Origin: Paenarthrobacter nicotinovorans | Lineage (GTDB): Bacteria; Actinomycetota; Actinomycetes; Actinomycetales; Micrococcaceae | Length of the DNA stretch: 64,000 bases | NCBI RefSeq assembly: GCF_021919345.1 | Contig: NZ_CP089293.1 | Span: 1,054,001 to 1,118,000, forward strand | Direction: 5' to 3' | Program-made: the position numbers and the translations under genes | The notes under the pieces: generated by a model | Told to the model about the DNA's origin: nothing | Databases searched by the model: none | The model's input: the letters and a program-made list of their open reading frames with translations, nothing else | Shown: piece by piece, positions 8,815 through 17,004 of the stretch | Layout: each line of letters opens with the position of its first letter | Numbering within the stretch: position 1 is the first letter of the stretch

Positions 8815-10482
8815 CTAGGCGGGCATCTTCACTGTGAAGGTGGTTCCGCGCCCGGGCTCGCTCTCCAAGGTGATGGTCCCGCCGTGCGCTTCAACAATGG
8901 CCTTGCTGATGGGCAGTCCCAGCCCAACCCCGGGGATGGCGCTCTTGCGGACCCCGCCGGCGCGGAAGAATTTGGTGAAGGCCTCGGCCTGTTCTTCCTC
9001 GTTCATGCCCATGCCCGTATCGGTGACACGGCAGAAGACAAAGTCCTCATCTTCCCAGGCCGCAACTTCCACATCGCCGCCGTCGGGGGAGTACTTGATG
9101 GCATTCGACACCAGGTTGTCCAGGACCTGGGCCAGGCGTGATGAGTCCACGCGTGCTTCCAGGGCATCGGGCAGGTCCATCGAGAGCCGGATGCCGGCCT
9201 TGGCTGCGCGGGGCTCGGCGGAGGTGACGCTTCCCCGCACCAATTCGGCAACGTCTGCCGTGTGTCGTTGAATGACGATCTGTCCGGATCGCACCGCCAA
9301 CAGGTCCGAAACCAAGGTCAGCAGCCGCTCCGCGTTCCGTCTGACGACGTCGAGTTGTTTGCGGGAATGGGCATCGAGGGAGGCGTCGTCGAGGATCAGC
9401 TCGACGTAACCCAGGATGGACGTCAACGGGGTGCGGAATTCGTGGGAGACGTTGGCCACGAAGTCATCCCTGGCTGCCAGCGCGTTCACCAGATCCGTGA
9501 CGTCACTGAAGACCACCACAGAGCCCGCGAACTTCCCGGCGTCGTCCAGCATGGGACGGGCGCTGGTGGTGAAGGCCCGCTGTTCCTCTCCTGTACCCAG
9601 CCAGACCAGCTGGTCTGTGAAGCGTTCGCCCAGGACGGCGCGCCGCACCGGCCGGCGGTCGGGCGGCAGGGGAGTGCTCCTGTCAATGTCGAACACCAGC
9701 AGCTGGGATTCGTTGGGGTCGTCGTTGTCCGGCGGTGTGGCCAATGCGTGGGTCTGGCGCTGGCGCCTGTTCATGAGGATGTCGTGCCCGTCGCCGTCAA
9801 CAGCAACCACGCCCAGCGGCAGGGCTTCCATGACGGTGTTCAGCAGCCGTTCCTGTTTGGTGCTGATACCCAGCGCTTCTTTCAGGGCCTCGTCCTTTTG
9901 CTCCAGGACGCGCTGCTGGCGCACCATGCTCAGGGTGAGCACACTCACCGAAACGCCGATGCCGAGGATAAGGATGGGGAACAGCAGGGGTTTGGTGAGG
10001 GCCTGTTCGCTGACCTCGTTATGAAGGAAGACCGGTACCCAGACAATTCCGAGTGGGCCCAGGAAGGACATGACGATGGCCAGCCGCGGGTAGAGGCCGG
10101 AAGCGCACAACCAGATGACAGGCAACACCACCAGGACACTGAGGCCGGTAAGCGCCTCCTGTCCGCCTTCCCTGCCGAAGGCTATGGAAACCATGTCCAG
10201 GATGGGGATGGTGAGGAAGCTGGCGAAGGGCAGGCGGTGCCAAGGAACCACAATGCACAATGCCAACAGGAATGCCTGGCTCAGCAGGAAGATGAGGAAC
10301 AACGGGTTTTCGAGTGTGGCGGGGAAAAACAGCCACACCAGAATTGCCGAAAGACAGACACACACCGATAACGGCAATTGACTGAGGACAACCCGCATCC
10401 GCAGGGTATGTTCGTGGAACGAGCGCTGAAAAATCAACAATTTCTTCTTTTCACCAATATCCCAAGCTGAGGGTTGGGTCAT
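8815..10482 (-). CDS. Membrane sensor histidine kinase with PAS domain
   Basis: The N-terminal ~190 residues contain about six hydrophobic membrane helices. A PAS-like sensor (TVMEALPLGVVAVDGDG near residue 215) follows, then HisKA with phospho-acceptor His347 in FVANVSHEFRTPLTS, then a HATPase with N-box DNLVSNAIKYSPDGG, G1 DTGMGM and G2 GVGLGLPIS. It would autophosphorylate and pass phosphate to the response regulator encoded divergently next door. The short 99-bp gap probably holds both promoters. The stimulus is not evident. Confidence 0.93.
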   Translation of the reverse strand: MTQPSAWDIGEKKKLLIFQRSFHEHTLRMRVVLSQLPLSVCVCLSAILVWLFFPATLENPLFLIFLLSQAFLLALCIVVPWHRLPFASFLTIPILDMVSIAFGREGGQEALTGLSVLVVLPVIWLCASGLYPRLAIVMSFLGPLGIVWVPVFLHNEVSEQALTKPLLFPILILGIGVSVSVLTLSMVRQQRVLEQKDEALKEALGISTKQERLLNTVMEALPLGVVAVDGDGHDILMNRRQRQTHALATPPDNDDPNESQLLVFDIDRSTPLPPDRRPVRRAVLGERFTDQLVWLGTGEEQRAFTTSARPMLDDAGKFAGSVVVFSDVTDLVNALAARDDFVANVSHEFRTPLTSILGYVELILDDASLDAHSRKQLDVVRRNAERLLTLVSDLLAVRSGQIVIQRHTADVAELVRGSVTSAEPRAAKAGIRLSMDLPDALEARVDSSRLAQVLDNLVSNAIKYSPDGGDVEVAAWEDEDFVFCRVTDTGMGMNEEEQAEAFTKFFRAGGVRKSAIPGVGLGLPISKAIVEAHGGTITLESEPGRGTTFTVKMPA

Positions 10483-10581
10483 GGCACAACCACCACGGGT
10501 GCGGAAGAAATTCGGTTCATGAGATCAGCCTAACCATAACGGATATACTTCTGAGGTTATCGAAGGGGCTGAGGGGCAGCG

Positions 10582-11325
10582 ATGAGTGAAGTACGTGTGG
10601 GGCTGGTCATTGAAGACGACCAGGATATTCGCGAGTTGGTGCGGGTAGTTCTTTCCCAAGCAGGATTTGATGTTCACACGGCGTCGACGGGTTCTGCCGG
10701 TGTGACGTCGGCCCGCGAACTCAACCCGGACGTCATCACCCTGGATCTCGGCCTTCCTGACATCGACGGTTTCGAGGTCGCACGGCAGATCCGTAAGTCC
10801 TCCGACGCCTACATCATCATGCTCACGGCCCGCGCCGAGGAACTCGATACTCTCATGGGCCTGGAGGCTGGTGGCGACGACTACCTCACCAAGCCTTTCC
10901 GGCCGCGCGAATTGCGTGCCCGGGTGGAGGCCATGATGCGCAGGCCGCGTGCGTCGTCGGACACCAAGAGCGCGCCGGAAGAAGCGGATCCGGAGATGAT
11001 CCACAACGGACTGGCCGTTTCGGCCGGTTCCCGCACGGCAATCCTTAACGGCACCGAGTTGAAGCTCACCCGCACAGAGTTCGATCTGTTGCTGGCGCTC
11101 CTGGAAACCGGCCGGATCGTGCGGACCAAAGCCGACCTCGCCCGTCGCCTTCGCAACGAACCCTACGACGTCGGCAGTTACGTCAGCGACGCGGACGAAC
11201 GTGCCGTTGAGGTGCACATGGGCAACCTGCGCAAGAAGCTGGGCGACAGTATCCAGGGTCCGCGGTGGCTCGAGACGGTCCGCGGCGTCGGGTACCGGCT
11301 CGCCCCGGCCGTCAACAACAACTAG
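10582..11325 (+). CDS. OmpR/PhoB-family response regulator
   Basis: The receiver domain (residues ~5-120) has the acidic pocket E11-D12-D13, phospho-acceptor Asp55 in TLDLGLPD, the Thr in MLTARAE and Lys in LTKPFRPREL. A winged-helix Trans_reg_C domain (residues ~140-240) ends in ETVRGVGYRL, as in PhoB-type activators. It is divergent from the PAS histidine kinase, its likely partner. The last codon and the stop of the convergent ferredoxin gene share a CTAG tetranucleotide, so the two genes overlap by 4 bp. Confidence 0.95.
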   Translation: MSEVRVGLVIEDDQDIRELVRVVLSQAGFDVHTASTGSAGVTSARELNPDVITLDLGLPDIDGFEVARQIRKSSDAYIIMLTARAEELDTLMGLEAGGDDYLTKPFRPRELRARVEAMMRRPRASSDTKSAPEEADPEMIHNGLAVSAGSRTAILNGTELKLTRTEFDLLLALLETGRIVRTKADLARRLRNEPYDVGSYVSDADERAVEVHMGNLRKKLGDSIQGPRWLETVRGVGYRLAPAVNNN

Positions 11326-11606
11326 GCAATCCGCAAGGGCTCGGCCGCGACCACAGGATGGTCGCGGGCCGGATCCTCGAAGAACTCGGCGTTCGCCCGG
11401 ACATAGTCTGCCCACTCATCCGGGACGTCGTCCGCGTAGTAGATCGCTTCCACCGGGCACACCGGATCACAGGCCCCGCAGTCCACGCACTCCGAGGGGT
11501 GGATATACAGTGAACGGTCACCCTCGTAGATGCAGTCGACCGGACACTCGTCGATGCAGGCTTTGTCCTTCACATCCACGCACGGCTGGGCGATCACGTA
11601 GCTCAT
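11322..11606 (-). CDS. fdxA: 7Fe (3Fe-4S/4Fe-4S) ferredoxin
   Basis: A 94-residue FdxA-type ferredoxin. Cys9, Cys17 and Cys50 are placed for a [3Fe-4S] cluster, and Cys21, Cys40, Cys43 and Cys46 for a [4Fe-4S] cluster, with Cys25 spare, as in Azotobacter ferredoxin I. It would carry electrons in the cytoplasm. It begins 6 bp after the aldehyde dehydrogenase stop, so it is probably co-transcribed with the catabolic operon and may serve one of its oxidoreductases. FdxA is also common as a general ferredoxin. Confidence 0.93.
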   Translation of the reverse strand: MSYVIAQPCVDVKDKACIDECPVDCIYEGDRSLYIHPSECVDCGACDPVCPVEAIYYADDVPDEWADYVRANAEFFEDPARDHPVVAAEPLRIA

Positions 11607-11612
11607 GGCGGG

Positions 11613-13112
11613 CTACACCCCTGTGTAAACGGTCTTGCCCCAAGTGAAGAAATCCAGCGCGGAGCGGCCTTGTTCGCGGAACGTGTTGGTGGAGGAATCT
11701 TTGACTCCGCCGAAGGGAACGTTCAGGTCCAGGCCCGCTGTTGGACGGTTCACTTTCACAACTCCGGCCTGTGCCCGTGCAGCAAAGTCGCTGGCCAACG
11801 CCAGCGAGTCCGTGCAGATTCCTGCCGTGAGGCCGTACCGGGAATCGTTGATGGCGGCCAGTCCCGCTTCGTAGTCGGCAACCTCGAGCACGGCCACTAC
11901 CGGACCGAAAATCTCCTCCGTGACTGCGGCGTCGTCAAACGGCAGGTCCGTGAGGACGGCCGGTGCGAGGAACAGCGGACCGGTGGGGTCGCCGTCGTAC
12001 TGTCCGTGCAGGAGCGTCGCGCCGCGTTCGACGGCGGTCCGCACCGCGTCCTGGTCCTGCTCGAACTGCTGCCTGCTCACCACAGCGCCCATCCGGGCTT
12101 CGCCCGAATCAACACCGCCAAGGCCGTCCCCGGGGTTGTAGGTGGCCGCTTCCGCTACGAGGGCTTCCAGGAAGGCAGGGCGGATGCCGGGTGTCACATA
12201 GACGCGCGACGTGGCCGTGCACGCCTGGCCCGTCAGCCCGAATGCCCCGGCGGCCACCACCTGCGCGGCTTTACGGGCATCGGCATCGTCCAGCACCAGG
12301 ACCCCGTTCTTGCCGCCCATTTCCAACTGGACGCGGGCCCGGCGTGCGTTGAGGATTTCCTGCAGCCCGAGGCCTACCTTGGTTGAGCCGGTGAAGGACA
12401 GTCCGGCGATCCGTGGATCCCGGGCCAGGGCGTCGCCCACGATGCGGCCCTTGCCGTGGACCACATTGAAGACTCCTGCCGGGAGTCCCGCATCCTGGAG
12501 GGCGCGGGCAAGGTGCGTGGCTGAGAGGGGAGTGAGCTCGGCGGGTTTGATCACCACGGTGTTGCCGCTGATGAGGGCCGGTGCGGTCTTCCAGGCGGGG
12601 ATGGCGATAGGGAAGTTCCAAGGCGTAATGAGCCCGACAACGCCCAATGCTTCGCGGCGGGTGGTAATGGTGGTGTCAGGAAGCCCACTGGGCAGGACTT
12701 CACCCGTGGCGGCCCAGCCCAGGGAGCCGAAGAAGCGGAGCACGTCGGAAGCCCGTTTCACTTCGCCCTTGGCTTCGGCCAGGGTCTTGCCCTCTTCACG
12801 GACCAGATCCTCGGCAATGGCGGCCTGGCGGTCGAGGAGGAGGTTTCCGGCTGCGATCAGTATGGCACCGCGAGCCGGTGCGGGCAGGGCGGCCCACGCA
12901 GGCTGCGCGGCAGCAGCGGCCGTGATGGCGGCGTCCACGTCCTGGGCGGAGCCGCTGGGGGAGAGCGCGGCGAGCTCATCCGGACGGGCCGGGTTCATCC
13001 GCCTGGTTCCGGCCTCGCCGAGCCATTGGCCGTTGATGAGGTGCTGGGCGGTGAGGTGTGGTCCGGGGGTGCCGCCGGTTGTGAGGCTGGTATCAAAAGT
13101 CGTGGAGGTCAT
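11613..13112 (-). CDS. NAD(P)-dependent aldehyde dehydrogenase
   Basis: A 499-residue ALDH with all core residues: Asn166 in TPWNFP, Lys189 in VVIKPAE, the FTGSTKVG loop near 240, Glu264 in LEMGGKN and nucleophile Cys298 in GLTGQACTA. It oxidises an aldehyde to the acid. Similar enzymes act on alpha-ketoglutaric semialdehyde or aromatic aldehydes, and the sequence does not decide between them. Placement after a DapA-like lyase suggests it removes the aldehyde released by that enzyme. It is separated from the SDR upstream by 21 bp. Confidence 0.9.
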   Translation of the reverse strand: MTSTTFDTSLTTGGTPGPHLTAQHLINGQWLGEAGTRRMNPARPDELAALSPSGSAQDVDAAITAAAAAQPAWAALPAPARGAILIAAGNLLLDRQAAIAEDLVREEGKTLAEAKGEVKRASDVLRFFGSLGWAATGEVLPSGLPDTTITTRREALGVVGLITPWNFPIAIPAWKTAPALISGNTVVIKPAELTPLSATHLARALQDAGLPAGVFNVVHGKGRIVGDALARDPRIAGLSFTGSTKVGLGLQEILNARRARVQLEMGGKNGVLVLDDADARKAAQVVAAGAFGLTGQACTATSRVYVTPGIRPAFLEALVAEAATYNPGDGLGGVDSGEARMGAVVSRQQFEQDQDAVRTAVERGATLLHGQYDGDPTGPLFLAPAVLTDLPFDDAAVTEEIFGPVVAVLEVADYEAGLAAINDSRYGLTAGICTDSLALASDFAARAQAGVVKVNRPTAGLDLNVPFGGVKDSSTNTFREQGRSALDFFTWGKTVYTGV

Positions 13113-13133
13113 GTCGGTCCTTAGGTAGATGGT

Positions 13134-13946
13134 TTACAGGCTGCGGATCAGGCCGCCGTCGCACCTGAGCGCGACTCCGGTGATGTACGACGCCGGTGCG
13201 CTGCACAGGAAGGCTGCGGCGGCACCGAACTCGGCAGGTTCTCCATACCGTCGGGCGGGTATGGTCTTGCGGGATTCGAGCTGGATGTCCTCCAGCGTGG
13301 TACCCCGGCGTTTGGCGGCGGCCTGGTCCAGTTGGGCAACGCGGTCCGTGGCGATCCTGCCGGGAAGGAGCAGGTTCACCGTGACATCGTCCAAGGCGAC
13401 TTCGGCCGCGAGGGTCTTGAGGTAGCCGGCAAGCGCGGCACGACCGGTGTTGGACACCGCCAGGTTGGGGAGCGGGGCAGTGACCCCGCTGGAACCGATG
13501 GCCAGGATGCGTCCCCAGCGGCGTTCACGCATTCCCGGCAAGACCCTGGAGACCAGGGCGTGATGGGGTTTGACCAGGAGGTCGAAAGCCGCTGCCATGT
13601 CCGCCGAACTCAGGGTCGCGGCGGCGCCGGGCTTGGGCCCGGGACCGTTGAGGACCAGGATGTCGATCGGGCCGAGGTTTGCCACGGTCTGGTCCACGGC
13701 GGATTCGATGCCTTCCTCAGTGCCCAGGTCAGCTTCGATCGCGACCGCGTCGAAGCCGGTGCTGCCAAGCATTCCCGTGCCGTAGGCGGCCTGCAGTTCG
13801 GCAACGATTTCCTTGGCCCGCTCACGCCGCCTGCCCACCACTGCCACCCGGACGCCTTCGGCGGCCAGTGCCCCTGCAGCGGCCAACCCAAGCCCGCCTG
13901 TCGAGGCCGCTACGAGCGCTGTCTTTCCTGCGATGCCCAGATCCAT
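13134..13946 (-). CDS. Atypical short-chain dehydrogenase/reductase
   Basis: A 270-residue SDR. The start chosen (MDLGIAGKTALVAAS) overlaps the DapA-like stop by one base (TGATG); the open frame extends further upstream but lacks a better start. The cofactor loop reads ASTGGLGLAAAGAL and the C-terminus has the usual YITGVALRCDGG. Where canonical SDRs have catalytic Tyr-x-x-x-Lys, this one reads LAVSNTGRAAL, so both residues are replaced (Asn/Arg). The Ser preceding (IGSSGVTAP) is kept. The subgroup is known among 3-oxoacyl-ACP-reductase-like proteins. Activity uncertain. Confidence 0.85.
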   Translation of the reverse strand: MDLGIAGKTALVAASTGGLGLAAAGALAAEGVRVAVVGRRRERAKEIVAELQAAYGTGMLGSTGFDAVAIEADLGTEEGIESAVDQTVANLGPIDILVLNGPGPKPGAAATLSSADMAAAFDLLVKPHHALVSRVLPGMRERRWGRILAIGSSGVTAPLPNLAVSNTGRAALAGYLKTLAAEVALDDVTVNLLLPGRIATDRVAQLDQAAAKRRGTTLEDIQLESRKTIPARRYGEPAEFGAAAAFLCSAPASYITGVALRCDGGLIRSL

Positions 13947-14887
13947 CAGATGCTCCCTGCTGTGGTGTGTGCTGCCAGTGCGGCAGCGGCTTCTGCCAGG
14001 TGCACGTTCATGGCCTCGCGCAGCACGTCCGGGAATCCGGCCGCCGGTGCACGGACGCCGGAGTCCTTGATAATGCCGCGCTCGCGAAGGCATTCCTTGC
14101 GGATAGCGAGGGCAACTTTCGCCTGTTGCTCAAAGTTGATGAGCGGCAGGTACGGCTGCAGTTCGCGTTCGGCGGCTGCATATCCGGCGTCCTGCCAGGC
14201 CCGCACGCAGGAAATGAGGGCTTCCGGATAAGAGAAACCGGTCATGGCACCGGCTGCGCCTGCCAGGAGTTCATCCAGGAGGCCCTGGCCGCCCAGGCCG
14301 CCGAAGATGGAAACCCCGACGGCGGCCCGCAGCTCCGCGATGGCCACGCTGGTGGGCGGGGCTTCGGCTTTGACTGCGATGACCGAGGCGCAGGCGTTGA
14401 CCGCAGTGATCAATGCCGGTGTCGGGATGCTGACACCGCTGGCCAGGGGATAGTCCTGCAGGACAACCTTCGCCCCTGTTGCCCGGTGGATGGCATCAAG
14501 GTGGGCGATGACTGCTTCGGCGCGGGGCGAGTTCGCTTGCACCATGACCGCGGCAAGGCGCGGGCCGGCGATCTGCTGTGCGGCCAGGACCTCTTCGATG
14601 GCCGGCCGGGTGGCCAGAGCGGTGCTGCCCACCACCAGCGGAAGGGCGGTGCTGTCGATGACCGTTTCCAGGACATCGCGGCGTTCCTGCGGTGTCAGGG
14701 AGGCCGCTTCGCCGAAGACGCCCAGGACAGTGAGGCCGGTCGTCCCTATGGCCTCGTAGTGCTCCACGAGTCCGGCGAGGCTGTCCAGGTCCACGTCCAG
14801 GGTGCTGCCTTGGAACGGCGTGGCGACAACGCCCCATACGCCGGGCGGGAGGGATTCACGGTTTTTGGGCGCAGAAGAGAGAGGCAT
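13946..14887 (-). CDS. DapA-family Schiff-base lyase/synthase
   Basis: A 313-residue TIM-barrel of the dihydrodipicolinate synthase/N-acetylneuraminate lyase superfamily. The Schiff-base Lys is Lys173 in SVIAVKAEAP, and the supporting Tyr is Tyr146 in LQDYPLASG. GVFGEAASLTPQER matches the GTTGE...LT-EE substrate loop, but Thr-Thr is replaced by Val-Phe, so true DapA activity is unlikely. Members of this group cleave or dehydrate 2-oxo acids (aldolases, KdgD-type dehydratases, hydratase-aldolases). Context with ALDH and SDR fits a retro-aldol step in a catabolic pathway. Confidence 0.85.
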   Translation of the reverse strand: MPLSSAPKNRESLPPGVWGVVATPFQGSTLDVDLDSLAGLVEHYEAIGTTGLTVLGVFGEAASLTPQERRDVLETVIDSTALPLVVGSTALATRPAIEEVLAAQQIAGPRLAAVMVQANSPRAEAVIAHLDAIHRATGAKVVLQDYPLASGVSIPTPALITAVNACASVIAVKAEAPPTSVAIAELRAAVGVSIFGGLGGQGLLDELLAGAAGAMTGFSYPEALISCVRAWQDAGYAAAERELQPYLPLINFEQQAKVALAIRKECLRERGIIKDSGVRAPAAGFPDVLREAMNVHLAEAAAALAAHTTAGSI

Positions 14888-14950
14888 GTGGTTCCTTTCA
14901 GTGCAAATGCGGTGCTGTGGTGCCTGAAGTGGCTGTTGGTGGGCGCTTAC

Positions 14951-15757
14951 TCAGCGGCCGGGCCACACAGGCGGACGCTTCTCCTGGAAGGCCCGGACGC
15001 CTTCCGCGGAGTCCTCGCTGTCCAGCGCGGCCATCAGGGCAGGAAGACGCAAGCCCCGGGCTTCCTTGGCCGTGAGGTGGCCGGTCCGGCTGACCATTTG
15101 TTTGACGGCTTTGACCGAAGTGGGCGCGCAGGCAAGGATCTGCTCCACCCAGCGCTGGACTGCGGCGTCGAGTTCCTCGGCGGGTACCACCTCGTTGACG
15201 AGCCCCATGGAACGCATTTCGGCAGCATCGGCCTTGCGTCCGGTCAGCAGCATTCCCATGGCCTGCGTGTAGGGGATGCGTCGCACCAGTTGATGGATGC
15301 CGCCGTCGAGCGCCAAGCGCCCGACCCGGGGTTCGGTCAAACCGAACTTCGCGGTATCGGCCGCCACCACGATGTCTGCGCCGAGCACGATTTCCATGCC
15401 GCCGCCCAAGGCATACCCGTTGACCCGGGCGATGACGGGGATGTCCAGGCTGGTGCGGAGGCTGAGGCCGCCGAAGCCGTTGGGGTCCAATCCTGCCCAG
15501 TATTCCAGCCCGGTCTTGTCCACTGCCTCTGCCGACATGTCGGCGCCAACGCAGAACGCGCGAGGCCCGGCGCCGGTGATCACCACGGCCCGCACGGATG
15601 GATCTGCCTCCAGCCGGGCCCAGATTTCGTTGAGCCGTGCGTGCGTGGCGCCGTCCACGGCGTTGAGCACGCCCTGCCGGTCGATGACCACGGTGGCGAC
15701 TCCACCGGTGATCGTCAGCGTGACCTCGTCCACGGTTTCTTCAACCACGACGCTCAT
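14951..15757 (-). CDS. Enoyl-CoA hydratase/isomerase family protein
   Basis: A 268-residue crotonase-fold protein. The CoA-binding oxyanion holes are visible as AFCVGADMS (residue ~70) and VNGYALGGGMEIVLGADIVVAAD (~110), followed by FGLTEPRVGRLALDGG. Such enzymes hydrate, isomerise or cleave acyl-CoAs. The gene overlaps the CoA-transferase by an ATGA tetranucleotide, so the two are translationally coupled and probably act on the same CoA thioester. A 63-bp gap separates it from the DapA-like gene. Confidence 0.92.
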   Translation of the reverse strand: MSVVVEETVDEVTLTITGGVATVVIDRQGVLNAVDGATHARLNEIWARLEADPSVRAVVITGAGPRAFCVGADMSAEAVDKTGLEYWAGLDPNGFGGLSLRTSLDIPVIARVNGYALGGGMEIVLGADIVVAADTAKFGLTEPRVGRLALDGGIHQLVRRIPYTQAMGMLLTGRKADAAEMRSMGLVNEVVPAEELDAAVQRWVEQILACAPTSVKAVKQMVSRTGHLTAKEARGLRLPALMAALDSEDSAEGVRAFQEKRPPVWPGR

Positions 15758-17004
15758 CGCAGGACTCCCAACTGCTGCAGGCGTTCGATGGTTTCCTCAT
15801 CGAAGCCGTTTTCCAGCAGGACCTCGACGTTGTGCTCGCCCAGCCGGGGTGCTGTCCTGCGGATGGTGGGAGGGGTGGCGGAGAGCCGGATGGGAGCATT
15901 CAGCATTTTCACGGTGCCCACCGTCGGATGTTCAGCTTCGACGATCATCCCGTTGGCTTCGGTCTGTGCGTCGGCGAGCGCTTGCTCCAAGGTGTGCACG
16001 GGGGCGTTCAGCAGGCCCTGTTCCTCAAGCTTCGCGGTCCAGTATTCGGTGGTGTTCGTGGCGAAGTGCTCCCGGAAGATTGCCTGGAGGGCGGGTTTGT
16101 TCTTGAACTGTTGTTCCAAGGTGGCGAACCCGGGCCGTTCGGTGAGGTCCTCGTCGAGGTCCAGCGCATTGGAGATCCGGGCCAACGGGTCCGGGGTGAA
16201 GCCACCCACCATGCACACGGCGCCGTTGGTGGTTTCGAAGACTCCGCTCAAAGGCATGGCACCCCAGTTGACCTCGTAGCCGCGGTTCAGCTGCATGCAT
16301 GCTTCCTGCATTTGGAGGTGCAGCATGGAGTCGTACATGGTCACTTCCACCTTTTGGCCGGTGCCCGAGGTCTCCCGGGTACGCAGCGCCAGCAGGATGC
16401 CCTGCATGAGGTGCATGCCGGTGATGTAGTCGCACAGGGTGGTGGGGTAGATGGCCGGCTTGGCGTCTTCGGACTCGCGGCGCCACATCACGCCGGAATA
16501 GGCCTGGGCGATCGCATCCTGGCCGCCTTTGTGGGAGTAGGGTCCTTCGGGGCCGAAGCCTGTGCCGGAAGCCCAGATGATGCCAGGATTCTTCTCCTTG
16601 AGTTCCTCGTAGCCGAAGCCCATGCGTTCCATGACGCCTGAGCGGAAGTTGCTGACCACGACGTCTGCGTCGGCCATGAGCCGGTGCAGTACCTCGCGTC
16701 CCTCATCAGTGCGGGTGTCTACGGAGACGCTGCGCTTGTTCCGGTTGATGGACAGGAAGATCGGGTTGTCCTGCCCGTCCTGGTCCGGGAAGGAGTTACG
16801 GGAAATGTCGCCGGCGCCGGGCCGCTCCACTTTGATGATGTCGGCACCGTAGTCGCCCAGCAGCTGGGTGCAGGACGGGCCCATGAACACTTGGGTGAAG
16901 TCCACGATCTTGATGCCGTCCAGGGGGAGCCGCATGGGTGCCCGGGACTCTGCGGCGTGTGCCGCCGTCGTGTGTTCTGCTTGTTCCAGGGTCACGGTGC
17001 TCAT
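15754..17004 (-). CDS. Class III (CaiB/BaiF) CoA-transferase
   Basis: The 416-residue product starts at the ATG that overlaps the FAD-oxidoreductase stop by 4 bp; the open frame runs upstream through that gene and is not coding there. Family III features include IKIVDFTQVFMGPSCTQLLGDYGADIIKVE near the N-terminus and the catalytic Asp192 in TTLCDYITGMHLMQG. These enzymes move CoA between carboxylic acids. It would activate the pathway acid as a CoA thioester ahead of the hydratase. Confidence 0.93.
   Translation of the reverse strand: MSTVTLEQAEHTTAAHAAESRAPMRLPLDGIKIVDFTQVFMGPSCTQLLGDYGADIIKVERPGAGDISRNSFPDQDGQDNPIFLSINRNKRSVSVDTRTDEGREVLHRLMADADVVVSNFRSGVMERMGFGYEELKEKNPGIIWASGTGFGPEGPYSHKGGQDAIAQAYSGVMWRRESEDAKPAIYPTTLCDYITGMHLMQGILLALRTRETSGTGQKVEVTMYDSMLHLQMQEACMQLNRGYEVNWGAMPLSGVFETTNGAVCMVGGFTPDPLARISNALDLDEDLTERPGFATLEQQFKNKPALQAIFREHFATNTTEYWTAKLEEQGLLNAPVHTLEQALADAQTEANGMIVEAEHPTVGTVKMLNAPIRLSATPPTIRRTAPRLGEHNVEVLLENGFDEETIERLQQLGVLR

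Noticed and set aside
9262..10371. 369-codon frame antisense to the sensor kinase
   Set aside because: His/Gln/Gly-rich with no motif; the kinase strand has complete HisKA and HATPase signatures.
13679..16279. 866-codon plus-strand open frame across SDR, DapA-like and hydratase genes
   Set aside because: Runs antisense over three well-supported genes and has low-complexity composition.
14951..17004. Carnitine (cai) pathway from the CaiB-like and crotonase-like genes
   Set aside because: No CaiT transporter, CaiC ligase or acyl-CoA dehydrogenase is present, and the remaining genes do not fit.
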